64,000 nt of DNA from Allotamlana fucoidanivorans (GCF_006265225.1 NZ_VDCS01000011.1:1-64000); one strand, 5' to 3'; positions 24,911 to 36,180 are shown, numbered from the stretch's first letter. The notes: generated by a model from the letters alone, not told the origin. Made by a program: numbers and translations.

Positions 24911-25595
24911 TGTATTTGGGATGATAGGTAAAATCCTTTTCGTCTACTAACTTTCCATTTTCATAATACTTCCAAATGCCATTCTTTTTATCTCTTTTAT
25001 AGGCGCCCTCCGTGATTAATTCACCCTTAGGGTTATAAAATGCCGCTGGTCCATGTAATTCACCACCATCATACTGTAGTTTTTTTAAAACCACTTCTTT
25101 TTCAGAGTAAATTATAGATTCCCCTTGTAATTGTCCGTTAGCATAGTTTTGTTTTTCTGCTATGTTACCATTTGGATAATACACCAAACGTTCTCCTATG
25201 AGTTTACCTTCATCATTATACGCTTCAAGAGTAAGTAATTTATCAGACGTTTTTTGATAATACTTCCATTCTCCAATATACATTTTACCGTTCATCAATC
25301 CTTCACTAATCACTTTACCATTTGAAGCCATAAATTTTACCTCAACTATATTATCATTTGCATTAAAAGTCTTTGTTGCAGACAGAATACCTTTTCCTTT
25401 ATACAGTTTATAAAATTTAAACACGCCAATTTCTTTACCATGATGAAATTGCCCTTCATATCTTAAAATATTGGTATCATCAAAATATTTTTTCCAGATA
25501 CCATGTCGCTTGCCTTGCGCATCAAACTGATTAATATTTTGACTAAAAAGGGTGCTTGTAAAGAGTAACACCAAAATCACTAAATGCTTCATCAT
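24894..25595 (-). CDS. Exported MORN-repeat / YwqK-like protein
   Basis: A 233-residue protein with a signal peptide (HLVILVLLFTSTLFSQ) and a series of short beta hairpins of the form G-W-YY---L--EG-Y--G (DAQGKRHGIWKKYFD, RYEGQFHHGKEIGVFKFY, EGLMNGKMYIGEWKYYQ, GERLVYYPNGNIAEKQNYAN, GAYKRDKKNGIWKYYENG). This is the toxin-antitoxin YwqK-family / MORN variant pattern, but the signal peptide and lack of a toxin partner argue against an antitoxin role. Its function is unknown; it could bind an envelope partner. Confidence 0.85.
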   Translation of the reverse strand: MMKHLVILVLLFTSTLFSQNINQFDAQGKRHGIWKKYFDDTNILRYEGQFHHGKEIGVFKFYKLYKGKGILSATKTFNANDNIVEVKFMASNGKVISEGLMNGKMYIGEWKYYQKTSDKLLTLEAYNDEGKLIGERLVYYPNGNIAEKQNYANGQLQGESIIYSEKEVVLKKLQYDGGELHGPAAFYNPKGELITEGAYKRDKKNGIWKYYENGKLVDEKDFTYHPKYIKKTP

Positions 25596-25670
25596 AAAAA
25601 AAATTATTGCTTTCGAGGAAATTATAAATATAGTAACGTTTTATTTGCTTTTATCTTATAACAAAAAAGC

Positions 25671-25696
25671 TGCCAAAATATAATTCTGACAGCTTG
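25671..25696 (-). terminator. Terminator downstream of yidC
   Basis: On the minus strand AAGCTG and CAGCTT pair (with flanking CAGAA/TTTTG) and are followed by TTTTTTG. It lies 20 bases past the yidC stop. Confidence 0.6.
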
Positions 25697-25716
25697 TATT
25701 CATAAAACCAATATTA

Positions 25717-27609
25717 TTATTTACGTTTTTGTTGTGCCTGTCTTTGTTGCTCCGCTTGTTCCATCATTTCGGCCATTTTTTTCTGAAAACGATTTTGCTT
25801 TTTGGGTTGCTTCTTCTTCTCTTGCATCTCGGCATGAATTTTATCTTCATCTAAAATATAATGCTTAATCACTAAAATGATTCCAATACTAATTAAGTTT
25901 GAAATAAAGTAGTATAAACTCAAACCAGAGGCATAGTTATTAAAGAAGAATAGCATCATAATTGGAGAAAAATACATCATGTATTTCATCATTTTCCCCA
26001 TGTCGGGCATACCTTCTTGTTGTGGTTGCGCCTGCACATTTTGCCCTGTGGTTAAACGCATATAGAAGAAAATAGCAATAGAAGCCAAAATTGGAAACAA
26101 ACTTACATGATTACCATAAAAAGGAATATTAAAAGGTAAGTTGGCTACCGTATCATATGATGATAAATCTTCAGCCCATAGGAAGGATTTTTGTCTTAAA
26201 TCAAATGCCGAAGGGAAAAATTGAAACAAAGCATAAAACACAGGCAACTGTATTAATGCTGGTAAACATCCAGCCATTGGGCTGGCACCTGCCTTGGTTT
26301 GAAGCGCCATAGTTTCTTGCTGCGCTTTCATTTTATTGTTTTTATACTTTTCTCTTATAGCATCTAATTCGGGTTTTAAAATTTTCATCTTAGCCTGAGA
26401 CAAAAACTGCTTATACTGCACAAACGACAATAAAATTTTCACCAAAATAGTCATCACCACAATAGCGATACCATAAGGCATAAAACCACCAAGAAAACTA
26501 AACAATGGCATAAACACATAACGGTTTATCCAGCCAAAAATACCCCAACCAAATGGCACCAATTCATCTAAATTCCGTCCGTAAGCATTAAGCACTTTAA
26601 AATCACTAGGACCATAATACCAATCCATAGATTCATTTAATTCACCGCCTTGCAATTCTAACGGCATTTTTACTTCAAAAGCCTTAGTGTAAACCGTATC
26701 TATCTCTTCTTTCTTAACTAAATTTTCAGCTATTATATGCGCTTTTTTAAACGCCTTATCTGTTAATAACACCGACGAAAAAAAGTGTTGTTTATACCCA
26801 ATCCAAGTTACATCCAATACTTCTTCATCAGCATCTCTAGGCCCGGTATAACTATCTTTTCCATCTTCATATTCATAATGAATATCGGTATACCTGTTTT
26901 CATAAGAAATACTTTTAGCATGACGGTATCCTTTTAAACTCCAATCTAAATGAATATCTTGTGAACCATTTATAACATCATTTAAGCCTTGTGAACGCAC
27001 AGAAAAACCAATCATATAATCGTTTGGTTTTAACTCATATCTGTATTCTAAAAATTTGCTTTCAGATACTTTTAGCTTCATGGAAACGATAGTATTCTCA
27101 CCGCTCTTGGTAACTGAAGGTATAAATGGTAAATCTTTAGTATTTAATATTCTACTGTCTGTTGTACCAAAATTAATATTGAATGAGGCATTATTATTTT
27201 TTATCAAATAAATAGGTACTGAATCATAATCAACAAACTTTTTTAGCCTAACTTCTGATAAATACCCGCCTTTATTACTAAATGTTAAAGCTAACAGGTC
27301 TGTTTCAACTGTAGTTTCTTTGTTTGTTGCATTAATAGCAGAATAAGCAAACGCCCCTAATTTATTCTGTAATTGTATTTGTTGCAAAGAATCAACACCA
27401 GAACCAACTGCATAATCAGCTACTGCAGTATCCATAGATTGTTGCTGTGCTTTGGCTTTTTCTTCAGCTTGAATTTGTTCTTGTTTCGCTTTTTCTTGGG
27501 CTTCTAACTCTTCAGGCGTTGGTTGGTTTTGCCAAAGCATATAAGCCAATATTCCAAAAATGAGCACGAAGCCAATAATTGAATTGATATCTAATTTTTT
27601 TTCTTCCAT
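25717..27609 (-). CDS. yidC: Membrane protein insertase YidC
   Basis: YidC inserts and folds inner-membrane proteins, alone or with SecYEG. This 630-residue protein has an N-terminal transmembrane segment (IIGFVLIFGILAYMLWQ, about 6-22), a coiled Glu/Gln/Ala-rich stretch (33-65), a large periplasmic beta domain (to about 350) and the conserved C-terminal five-TM core, with GWGIFGWINRYVFMPLFSF, a cytoplasmic helical loop (KMKILKPELDAIREKYKNN) and a basic tail (KKQPKKQNRFQKKMAEMME). The longer linker and basic C-terminus are usual for Bacteroidota. It follows pyrG by 75 bases, and the two may be co-transcribed. Confidence 0.96.
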   Translation of the reverse strand: MEEKKLDINSIIGFVLIFGILAYMLWQNQPTPEELEAQEKAKQEQIQAEEKAKAQQQSMDTAVADYAVGSGVDSLQQIQLQNKLGAFAYSAINATNKETTVETDLLALTFSNKGGYLSEVRLKKFVDYDSVPIYLIKNNNASFNINFGTTDSRILNTKDLPFIPSVTKSGENTIVSMKLKVSESKFLEYRYELKPNDYMIGFSVRSQGLNDVINGSQDIHLDWSLKGYRHAKSISYENRYTDIHYEYEDGKDSYTGPRDADEEVLDVTWIGYKQHFFSSVLLTDKAFKKAHIIAENLVKKEEIDTVYTKAFEVKMPLELQGGELNESMDWYYGPSDFKVLNAYGRNLDELVPFGWGIFGWINRYVFMPLFSFLGGFMPYGIAIVVMTILVKILLSFVQYKQFLSQAKMKILKPELDAIREKYKNNKMKAQQETMALQTKAGASPMAGCLPALIQLPVFYALFQFFPSAFDLRQKSFLWAEDLSSYDTVANLPFNIPFYGNHVSLFPILASIAIFFYMRLTTGQNVQAQPQQEGMPDMGKMMKYMMYFSPIMMLFFFNNYASGLSLYYFISNLISIGIILVIKHYILDEDKIHAEMQEKKKQPKKQNRFQKKMAEMMEQAEQQRQAQQKRK

Positions 27610-27684
27610 TATTTTGAATCGATTAAGAAATAATCTTGCATTAAGAATGAGAATAACTTAGCAAGAAGCTATCCAAAATTCAAA

Positions 27685-29328
<1,644 letters not shown>

Positions 29329-29339
29329 TTAAACGCAGG

Positions 29340-29347
29340 CAAATTTA
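29340..29347 (-). promoter_or_regulatory. -7 box for pyrG
   Basis: TAAATTTG on the minus strand, about 20 bases before the pyrG ATG, matches TAnnTTTG exactly. A convincing -33 TTG at the usual distance was not found. Confidence 0.45.
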
Positions 29348-29461
29348 CAAAATTAAAATAGTTAATTCGGAATTGTTTTTTAGTTATTTAAACTTGACTT
29401 GTTAACAATGAAATGCTAATTATTAATGGAGTATCTAACTTAAAAGAAAATGATAGCAAAC

Positions 29462-29725
29462 CTAGTTTTCTTTTTTTAGCAAATAAGTATAAATCCACAT
29501 TAAGGTAAATGTGGGAATAATATCTAAACCAGGTACAGCTTCTTCAACAAAAGCGACAATACCAGCAACTTTTCCTGATTTTCCCTCATATAACTTGGTC
29601 ATCAACCAACCTGCTATTGGTGCCCAAATAATATCTACAAATTCACCAATACCAGGAATTATATAAGATACACATCCTATAGCATCCAATAAAATACCTA
29701 TTAATAGTTTTTTTGTTTTACTCAT
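29462..29725 (-). CDS. Small membrane protein of unknown function
   Basis: An 87-residue, very hydrophobic protein with two or three membrane segments (KLLIGILLDAIGCVSYIIPG, DIIWAPIAGWLMTKLYEG, DIIPTFTLMWIYTYLLKK). The sequence has Gly/Pro-rich turns and the IWAPIAG motif. I do not recognise a named family. It is a single gene between pyrG and folE with about 140 bases on one side and 40 on the other. Confidence 0.75.
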   Translation of the reverse strand: MSKTKKLLIGILLDAIGCVSYIIPGIGEFVDIIWAPIAGWLMTKLYEGKSGKVAGIVAFVEEAVPGLDIIPTFTLMWIYTYLLKKEN

Positions 29726-29765
29726 AATATTTTTTGAAATCTGAAAAACAAGAAATATACCAAAC

Positions 29766-30353
29766 CTACTTACCTATCAACTTTAAAAATTCATTTCGGG
29801 TTTCAATTTTTTCAAATTGCCCTCTAAACCCTGATGTTGTGGTTACTGAATTTTGTTTTTGAACACCACGCATCATCATACACATATGAGAAGCTTCAAT
29901 AACTACGGCCACTCCTTGAGGTTTTAAGGTATCATTTATACAGTCTAAAATCTGCTCTGTTAAACGTTCCTGCACTTGAAGTCGTCTTGCAAAAATATCT
30001 ACAATGCGCGGTAATTTGCTTAACCCTACAATATAGCCATTGGGAATATATGCAATATGTGCTTTTCCAAAAAAAGGTAATATATGATGCTCGCACAGTG
30101 AGTAAAGCTCTATATCTTTCACAATAACCATCTCATTATAAGATTCTTTAAACATAGCCCCTTTTAACACTTCTACAGGGTCTTGTTCATAGCCTTGCGT
30201 TAAAAACTGCATAGCTTTTGCTGCACGCTCAGGCGTTTTTTTAAGACCATCTCTTGAAATATCTTCCCCTAAATCTTTAATAATGTTTTTATATCTGTCT
30301 TTAACATCATCTGTAACTTGCATATTATATTCTTCAAAACTCTTGTAAGGCAT
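29766..30353 (-). CDS. folE: GTP cyclohydrolase I
   Basis: FolE makes 7,8-dihydroneopterin triphosphate from GTP, the first step of folate (and tetrahydrobiopterin) synthesis. In the 195-residue protein the zinc ligands are Cys87, His90 ([17 protein letters not shown]) and Cys158 ([14 protein letters not shown]), and [19 protein letters not shown] and the TTS-GFRG end are family signatures. An alternative in-frame ATG at residue 11 is possible, but the first ATG gives the usual length. It is monocistronic and divergent from the ABC ATPase gene. Confidence 0.96.
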   Translation of the reverse strand: MPYKSFEEYNMQVTDDVKDRYKNIIKDLGEDISRDGLKKTPERAAKAMQFLTQGYEQDPVEVLKGAMFKESYNEMVIVKDIELYSLCEHHILPFFGKAHIAYIPNGYIVGLSKLPRIVDIFARRLQVQERLTEQILDCINDTLKPQGVAVVIEASHMCMMMRGVQKQNSVTTTSGFRGQFEKIETRNEFLKLIGK

Positions 30354-30471
30354 AATCGTTTAATTTGAATCTCTTTAAATATAAAGTTAAAAATGAATTT
30401 AGCAATAAATAGTGTTCATAATTGTGCATCAACTTTTAATATATTAATTTCACAGCTCTTATTTAAAAAGC

Positions 30472-31137
30472 ATGATTCAGGCAAAAAATATTCACAAATA
30501 TTACGGGGATTTACAGGTTTTAAAGGGTGTAGATTTACATATTAAAAAAGGAGAAATAGTATCAATTGTTGGTGCTTCTGGTGCTGGAAAAACAACCTTG
30601 TTACAAATACTAGGAACTTTAGACAAAGCTTCCTCAAAAGAGAACTATGAACTAACTATTAATAACACTAACATAAGAACTCTAAAAGATAAAGCCCTAG
30701 CTAAATTTAGAAATGAACATATTGGATTTATTTTTCAATTTCATCAATTACTTCCTGAATTTACAGCCCTAGAAAATGTATGTTTACCTGCTTTTATAAA
30801 AGGTACAAAAAAGAGCGAAACTGAAGCTAGAGCAAAAGAACTCCTCAATTTTCTCAATCTAGAAAAACGTTATGAGCATAAACCGAATGAATTATCTGGT
30901 GGTGAGCAACAACGTGTTGCAGTGGCTAGAGCTTTAATCAATAACCCTAGTCTTATTTTTGCTGATGAGCCTTCGGGAAACTTGGATAGTGAATCTGCTG
31001 AAAATTTACACAATTTATTCTTTAAGCTTAGAGATGAATACGGACAAACCTTTGTTATTGTAACACACAATGTAGATTTAGCTGATATGGCGGACCGTAA
31101 ACTTACTATGGTAGACGGTAAAATTATTAGCCACTAA
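30472..31137 (+). CDS. ABC transporter ATP-binding protein (LolD/MacB type)
   Basis: The 221-residue ATPase has Walker [10 protein letters not shown] (34-42), Q-loop [18 protein letters not shown], signature [15 protein letters not shown] and Walker [13 protein letters not shown], with the H-loop in VTHNVDLA. The [11 protein letters not shown] segment is typical of LolD, the ATPase of the lipoprotein-release complex, and of the related MacB/FtsE group. No permease gene is adjacent, so its partner is elsewhere; LolD is the best guess. It ends at a strong bidirectional terminator. Confidence 0.9.
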   Translation: MIQAKNIHKYYGDLQVLKGVDLHIKKGEIVSIVGASGAGKTTLLQILGTLDKASSKENYELTINNTNIRTLKDKALAKFRNEHIGFIFQFHQLLPEFTALENVCLPAFIKGTKKSETEARAKELLNFLNLEKRYEHKPNELSGGEQQRVAVARALINNPSLIFADEPSGNLDSESAENLHNLFFKLRDEYGQTFVIVTHNVDLADMADRKLTMVDGKIISH

Positions 31138-31156
31138 TACCACAAATCACACTATA

Positions 31157-31194
31157 AAAAAAGGTCTCTACTACAACATTTAGAGACCTTTTTT
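31157..31194. terminator. Bidirectional terminator between convergent genes
   Basis: A 14-bp perfect stem, AAAAAAGGTCTCTA (31157-31170) with TAGAGACCTTTTTT (31181-31194), around a 10-base loop, separates the ATPase gene (plus) and the oxidoreductase gene (minus). Confidence 0.8.
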
Positions 31195-31207
31195 ACACTA
31201 TATTCTT

Positions 31208-32539
31208 TTATAATTTAGGTTCCCAACCTTTTTCATAATCACGCTTCCATAGCATTTCAGCCCCTTTATTATTCAAAACACGCCCAGTTTTGATATCTAT
31301 ATTTAAACTTTCCTTCAAATCTTGAGCAATATTACCCAAGTGACATAATTGCGTAGAAATGGCAGCATCGGCAATGGGTGAGTTTAATTTTTCTCCCTTT
31401 AAAATAGCATTAATAAAATTTTGCATATGACTAACGGTTAAGCCATCAAATCCAATTGTATCTGATGTTTTATTAGCTTTTGACTCTTTTGTTTGATTCT
31501 CATATTGCTCATTCACTTTTTTTCCATTTATATCGAGGTGTACATACTTAGAACGATCTAAATGAATACTACCTTCTGTACCAAAAATAACAGCTCCTCT
31601 GCCTCCTATAGACTTAAAAGCGTTGCAACTTCTACCATCCCAAGTTAATAACTTACCACCATCAAACTCATAGTTAACCATTTGTGTATCAAAAAACTCC
31701 CAATCATCTTTATGACTTAACCTTCCACCTGATGACACGACTCTATTTGGGTAATCTACACCTAATGCCCAACGACAAATGTCTATTTCATGCGTACCGT
31801 TATTATGTATTTCTCCAGTACCCCAAGCTCTAAACCAGTGCCAATTATAAGGGTGCACATTATCTCGATACACTTCTCTTGGCGCTGGACCTTGCCATAA
31901 ATCCCAATCTAAGGTTTCAGGGACTGGCACTTCTTTTCCTATACCTATTGGCTTTCTTGCATTGGCATAAACAGCCTTAGCAGCATATACATCGCCAATT
32001 ATGCCATTTCTTATATCCTGTACCGCTAATGCTGAGGTTCTAGAAGATCTTTGTTGATTTCCCATTTGGCAAATCATTCCGTATTTTTTTTGAACCTCAA
32101 CGATTAATTCATTTTCATGAGGATTATGACTACAAGGTTTTTCAACATAAACATGTTTTCCTGCTTGCATTCCCATTATAGCCATTGGAGCATGCCAATG
32201 CTCAGGTGTAGCTACAACAATGGCGTCAATATTTTTATCCTCTAATAAATTCCTAAAATCCTTTTCAGTTTTAGGCTTCGATCCAATATCTTTTTTACAA
32301 AATTCTTTAAAAGCATTCAATCTAGTGGCGTCAACATCACAAATAGCAGCTATTTCACCTTGCTCAATATCTCCTATAGCTTTTGCTAAACCATAAGCCC
32401 TACCACCACAGCCTATTATAGCGAATTTAATTTTATCATTGGCTCCTAAAATCATTCCATAAGAGTTTGCAGATGTTAACAATGTAGCCCCTGCAACTCC
32501 CATAGCTGTATTTTTTATAAATGTTCTACGTGAAGTCAT
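31208..32539 (-). CDS. Tat-exported Gfo/Idh/MocA oxidoreductase
   Basis: This 443-residue protein has a twin-arginine signal (SRRTFIKNTAMGVAGATLLT), then a Rossmann domain (KFAIIGCGGRAYGLAKAI) with the EKP motif in VYVEKPCSHN, and a C-terminal domain with HNWHWFRAWGTGEIHNNGTH-type motifs. It belongs to the secreted oxidoreductase clade common in sugar and glycoside utilisation clusters of Bacteroidota, where cofactor folds in the cytoplasm before Tat export. It follows the DUF1080 gene by about 22 bases and is likely in one operon with it, which points to oxidation of a sugar or processing of 3-keto-glycosides in the periplasm. Confidence 0.93.
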   Translation of the reverse strand: MTSRRTFIKNTAMGVAGATLLTSANSYGMILGANDKIKFAIIGCGGRAYGLAKAIGDIEQGEIAAICDVDATRLNAFKEFCKKDIGSKPKTEKDFRNLLEDKNIDAIVVATPEHWHAPMAIMGMQAGKHVYVEKPCSHNPHENELIVEVQKKYGMICQMGNQQRSSRTSALAVQDIRNGIIGDVYAAKAVYANARKPIGIGKEVPVPETLDWDLWQGPAPREVYRDNVHPYNWHWFRAWGTGEIHNNGTHEIDICRWALGVDYPNRVVSSGGRLSHKDDWEFFDTQMVNYEFDGGKLLTWDGRSCNAFKSIGGRGAVIFGTEGSIHLDRSKYVHLDINGKKVNEQYENQTKESKANKTSDTIGFDGLTVSHMQNFINAILKGEKLNSPIADAAISTQLCHLGNIAQDLKESLNIDIKTGRVLNNKGAEMLWKRDYEKGWEPKL

Positions 32540-32561
32540 AATTGGTTTTTATTTAATATGT

Positions 32562-33938
32562 TTAGTTTAATTCTTTAATCTTGATATTTTTAAAATGCAC
32601 CTCGTCGCCATGATCTTGTAAAAGAATTAGGCCTTCTTTTGCTTCTCCAAAATTTGGCCAATCTTTATATTTACTATACTTTACTAAAGCTCTCCATTGC
32701 TGTGTTCCTCGAATATATTCAACCATTTTACAACCATTTAAATAGTGTTGTACCTTAGCGCCATCTACTACAATTCTAGCTCGGTTCCATCCATTTTTAT
32801 TGACATATTTTTTGGTATATAACGAAGGAATATACTCTTGAGCATCTCCTCTTATAAGGTCATAAAGAGATGATAAGGTACGGTTACCATCCACTCCTTT
32901 CTTGGCATCTGGATGAAGCTGATCGTCTAAAATTTGAAACTCACAACCAATAGCAGACCCTTTTCCTTTATTTAAATCTGTATCTACAAAATATTTTATA
33001 CCACTATTTGCTCCTTGGGAAAATTTAAAATCTACCTCTAAAATAAAATTTTTATACGGTTTTGTTGTCACAATATCTCCTCCATGTTCAGATTCAGCAC
33101 CTCCCGAAGCTTGCACTGATAAAACACCATCATTAACAGCCCAACCTTTTTTAGGAAACTCATCAAGCTTTGCTCCTCTCCAACCGTTTGTGGTTTTTCC
33201 ATCCCAGAGTAAAGTCCAACCCTTTGATTTTTCTTCAAGAGTTAATTCGTTTTTTAAAAAACTAATCACTGGAGCCGTTGTTTCAAACGAAAAGTCTTCC
33301 GGGATTTCAGTCAATTTAATATTTCGCCATTTTATTTCTTTACCTGCTTTTTCTTTGCTTCCTCCAATAGCATGAACTTGTAATGCAATAAAACCAGTTT
33401 CAATGTTTTCTTCATATAAATTTGTACAATTTACTCCATTAACCCAAGTGGCAATATGATGCCCGGCAGCAATAACTTTTATTTTATTCCATTGCCCTTG
33501 CTTATAAGCTTTTTTTACTTCTGGGTTATACTCCAGAGGGTATCGCCATCCTAATCTGGCTTCATCAAAAAGACCTCCAAACCAATTTCTTGGAGAGTCA
33601 TCTGCTTCTACCTGCAAGCCATGTACTCGTCCGTCATTATAATCCTTATTACTATGACTTCTAATTTGAACTCCAGAATTTAAGCCACTGCCTAAAAACA
33701 TATCATACTCCAAAATAAAGTTAGTATACTCCTTCTTTGTTGCTAAAAATGTATTCGGTGTACCCATCTTAGAAACACCTACTATGGCGCCATCTTCAAC
33801 ATGATACTCAGCAGTACCATTCAACACTTTCCAACCCTTTAAGTTTTTACCATTAAATAATTCAATTGATTTTCCTTGAGCACCAGCCATTACTACAAAT
33901 GACAACATGATTATTGCACTCAAAATACGTTTGTTCAT
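32562..33938 (-). CDS. Double DUF1080 (3-keto-disaccharide hydrolase-like) protein
   Basis: A 458-residue exported protein (signal peptide 1-20, [18 protein letters not shown]) with two tandem concanavalin-like DUF1080 domains: one at about 24-215 ([20 protein letters not shown], with [20 protein letters not shown] and [18 protein letters not shown]) and one at about 238-458 ([17 protein letters not shown]). DUF1080 proteins have been linked to hydrolysis of 3-keto-glycosides. Each domain keeps the G--SG--(I/V) surface, but the two differ greatly, so they may bind different ligands. The gene faces the winged-helix membrane protein across a region with an inverted repeat. Confidence 0.88.
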   Translation of the reverse strand: MNKRILSAIIMLSFVVMAGAQGKSIELFNGKNLKGWKVLNGTAEYHVEDGAIVGVSKMGTPNTFLATKKEYTNFILEYDMFLGSGLNSGVQIRSHSNKDYNDGRVHGLQVEADDSPRNWFGGLFDEARLGWRYPLEYNPEVKKAYKQGQWNKIKVIAAGHHIATWVNGVNCTNLYEENIETGFIALQVHAIGGSKEKAGKEIKWRNIKLTEIPEDFSFETTAPVISFLKNELTLEEKSKGWTLLWDGKTTNGWRGAKLDEFPKKGWAVNDGVLSVQASGGAESEHGGDIVTTKPYKNFILEVDFKFSQGANSGIKYFVDTDLNKGKGSAIGCEFQILDDQLHPDAKKGVDGNRTLSSLYDLIRGDAQEYIPSLYTKKYVNKNGWNRARIVVDGAKVQHYLNGCKMVEYIRGTQQWRALVKYSKYKDWPNFGEAKEGLILLQDHGDEVHFKNIKIKELN

Positions 33939-34025
33939 ACTGTTCTGTCTTTAAATTTGTTTAGATTTTTTTCAAGTAGCCTTGCTAAACATAAATTGTG
34001 GTGATACCAACACTTACTTGAATCT

Positions 34026-34033
34026 CAAATGTA
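34026..34033 (-). promoter_or_regulatory. -7 box for the DUF1080 / oxidoreductase operon
   Basis: TACATTTG on the minus strand (34033-34026) matches TAnnTTTG. It leaves a leader of about 80 bases before the DUF1080 ATG. A TTG lies 14 bases upstream, shorter than consensus, so an activator may be needed. Confidence 0.45.
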
Positions 34034-34068
34034 GTGAATTGACATACCAATTTGAAGTTTTAACATGC

Positions 34069-34093
34069 TTTAATGGTTGTTTTAACCATTAAA
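34069..34093. promoter_or_regulatory. Candidate operator: perfect inverted repeat in the divergent region
   Basis: TTTAATGGTT (34069-34078) and AACCATTAAA (34084-34093) are perfect 10-base arms around GTTTT. The site lies 57 bases before the start of the winged-helix gene and upstream of the minus-strand -7 box by about 35-60 bases, the usual place for an activator site. A direct repeat GTTTTAAC also occurs at 34057-34064 and in 34079-34086. The remainder of the 211-base gap shows no gene. Confidence 0.5.
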
Positions 34094-34149
34094 ACAAAGT
34101 TGCTCATTGCACAAATTTTCCTTTACTTTACCACTCAATTTATTTTATA

Positions 34150-35319
34150 ATGATTCAAAAAGAAGACAAAATAGAAGTACTTAATCGTTTATTGACGAGC
34201 AATGCTTTTTCAAAAACAACCACAAGTAATGTGCTTCTTAAGTACTTAATTGAATCTTCAATAAATAACAAGAATCTTAATGCCACAGATATTAGTTTAG
34301 AAATCTTCGGATCGCAATACGAACCCGAGAAAAGTGAAGCAACCATTAGAGTAAATATTTATCACCTTAGAAATAAGCTTAAAAAATATTTTGATAACGA
34401 AGGTGTAAACGATGATATATTTATTGAAATAAAACGGGGACAATATGGTGTTAGTTTTTACAGAAAAAGTAAGCCTACCCCAAAATACACAAGCAAGCAA
34501 AAACTGCTTATTCTTGGTGTTCTACTTTCGGCAATAGTTGGTATTATTTTTTCAATTATAAAACTAAATCAAAAGGATCCTATTTGGGAACCTTTCTTTG
34601 CCAATAAAAAAGAAAATACGCTATACCTGTTTGATATTTTTGGTTTTGTGGGGCCTAATATTTTTGGATCATCAGGTTTCCACAGAGACTACAATATCAA
34701 TTCTGTTGATGAGTTTTACAAGGAAATTAAAAAGCATCCTGAACAAATGAAAGATTATAGCCCAGGAAGAAATGTTTATGTAAACTTTTTAAGCGCCTAT
34801 TCTGTAAAAGATCTATCCAAACATTTTTATAGAAATCATAGTGAATTTAAAATTCATAAATTAAAGAATTTAACTACCCAACAATTAAAAGAACAAAACT
34901 CTATTTATTTAGGACCTTTAAAATATGATAATTCGTTCGTTGACTTTTTCAACCTAAAATCAAAACGAATTCAAATTACAAAAAATAATGAGGCGTATAA
35001 CGACGGGCATATTACCTATAAAGATTTAAAAAAGAACATAGACACAATAATAAAACTAAATTCTAATGGGCACAGTCATGAACACGTTTTAATAGCTAAA
35101 TTAAATGGTGACAATGACACCTCTAACCTTATGTTCTTTTCTAACCACGGTTTTGGAGCCACTGCAGCTGTAGATTATTTCACTAATAAGGACTCTATCA
35201 TTAAGTTTAATGATAATTACTTAAAAAACAGTGCTGAATTTATCGCTCTATTTGAGGTTACGGGTAAAGAACGGGCAAGTATAAAGGTAAAACAAATAGT
35301 ATTTGACAACAATAATTAA
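34150..35319 (+). CDS. ToxR-like membrane protein with N-terminal winged-helix DNA-binding domain
   Basis: A 389-residue one-component regulator candidate. The N-terminal part up to 105 holds a winged-helix fold (LNATDISLEIFG, then EATIRVNIYHLRNKLKKYFD as recognition helix, and FIEIKRGQYGVSF as wing), like the trans_reg_C domain of OmpR/ToxR/CadC. A single transmembrane segment follows at 117-138 (KLLILGVLLSAIVGIIFSII). Residues 140-389 are a periplasmic domain of unknown fold, with YLFDIFGFVGPNIFGSSGFH, LNSNGHSHEHVLIAKLN and FFSNHGFGATAAVDYF. It lies divergent from the DUF1080 / oxidoreductase operon, so it probably senses a periplasmic ligand (a sugar?) and controls that operon; this is an inference from layout. 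Confidence 0.8.
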   Translation: MIQKEDKIEVLNRLLTSNAFSKTTTSNVLLKYLIESSINNKNLNATDISLEIFGSQYEPEKSEATIRVNIYHLRNKLKKYFDNEGVNDDIFIEIKRGQYGVSFYRKSKPTPKYTSKQKLLILGVLLSAIVGIIFSIIKLNQKDPIWEPFFANKKENTLYLFDIFGFVGPNIFGSSGFHRDYNINSVDEFYKEIKKHPEQMKDYSPGRNVYVNFLSAYSVKDLSKHFYRNHSEFKIHKLKNLTTQQLKEQNSIYLGPLKYDNSFVDFFNLKSKRIQITKNNEAYNDGHITYKDLKKNIDTIIKLNSNGHSHEHVLIAKLNGDNDTSNLMFFSNHGFGATAAVDYFTNKDSIIKFNDNYLKNSAEFIALFEVTGKERASIKVKQIVFDNNN

Positions 35320-35354
35320 AAAAGGCCACTCTTAAATTAAGAGCAGCCTTTTTA
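35318..35354. terminator. Convergent terminator
   Basis: An imperfect stem (AAAAAGGC with GCCTTTTT and CTCTTAA with TTAAGAG, two unpaired bases) ends both the winged-helix gene and the lipoprotein gene on the minus strand. Confidence 0.6.
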
Positions 35355-35373
35355 TTGTGTTTTTAAAATATAC

Positions 35374-36180
35374 CTACTTTATACCCCAAGGATATGTATT
35401 CCCCAAAATGGTAACTGTTGCATTATTAAAGTTCAATTTAATGTTTTTTATTTGTCCTATATCAAGATCTAAAATTCCAGATGTTATACTTCTTGGTAGT
35501 AAAACAAAATGTAGTGATTCTTCAATAGTTAAGGTATATGCTACGCCTCTAGAACTCATACCAGATTGCGTTCCATCTAAAAGATATTCATCATCCCAAA
35601 TGTTCAAAGGGGTATCGGCACCTGCAACCCAAGTTCTAAACGAGTTTTCTTTATACTGCACGCTATGGTCATTTCCATCAGTGATTTTACCATCGTTAAT
35701 GGTTACGCTATATTTTAATTCTCCATCTTCATTTTCTCCCAAATTTTTTACCACATGTGCCCCTTCAACTTTATAACCTTCATGATAATACCCATCAAAA
35801 GTTGTAGTGTGTTCACTCCCCAATGCTCCATACCAACCCGTTGAAACAATTTTCACAATACCTTTCCGAGTTACACCATCTTTACAAAGGATACCTGTAC
35901 CAAAATCAACCGTTATTGTTTTAGGAAACTCTGTTAAATTGGCTGGTTCTACATGTATAACGGGATCTTCTTTGGAGCCGCTAATTTTAGCAGTATTTGA
36001 ACTTTCTGCTTTTAAAACAGCATCTCCAGCATTGTTCCCAACATCTTGAAACACTCTGTTTGCCAATTCATACTCGTTTAAAGTTTCTACCACTGAAGCT
36101 GTTACATCAGTAGGTTTTAAATCATCTTCTTGACAACTCATGAAAAGAAGAACTAGAATGGGAACTATAATTTTTTTCAT
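35374..36180 (-). CDS. Lipoprotein of unknown function
   Basis: A 268-residue lipoprotein. The lipobox is FMSC with Cys16, and the mature N-terminus CQEDD has an acidic run like surface-export signals in Bacteroidota. The rest is predicted beta-rich, with paired strands such as KTITVDFGTGILCKDGVTRK, GIVKIVSTG, EGYKVEGAHVVKNL, SVTINDGKITDG and YTLTIEESLHFVLLPRSITS. The layout (KGIV--V-G------G----T-FDGYY-EGYKVEG) is typical of a repeated beta-sandwich seen in many Bacteroidota surface lipoproteins, but I know no name. It converges with the winged-helix gene. Confidence 0.8.
   Translation of the reverse strand: MKKIIVPILVLLFMSCQEDDLKPTDVTASVVETLNEYELANRVFQDVGNNAGDAVLKAESSNTAKISGSKEDPVIHVEPANLTEFPKTITVDFGTGILCKDGVTRKGIVKIVSTGWYGALGSEHTTTFDGYYHEGYKVEGAHVVKNLGENEDGELKYSVTINDGKITDGNDHSVQYKENSFRTWVAGADTPLNIWDDEYLLDGTQSGMSSRGVAYTLTIEESLHFVLLPRSITSGILDLDIGQIKNIKLNFNNATVTILGNTYPWGIK

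Noticed and set aside
24894-25595. Antitoxin role for the YwqK-like protein
   Set aside because: No toxin gene is adjacent and the product has a signal peptide; the family name comes from the repeat, not from shown function.
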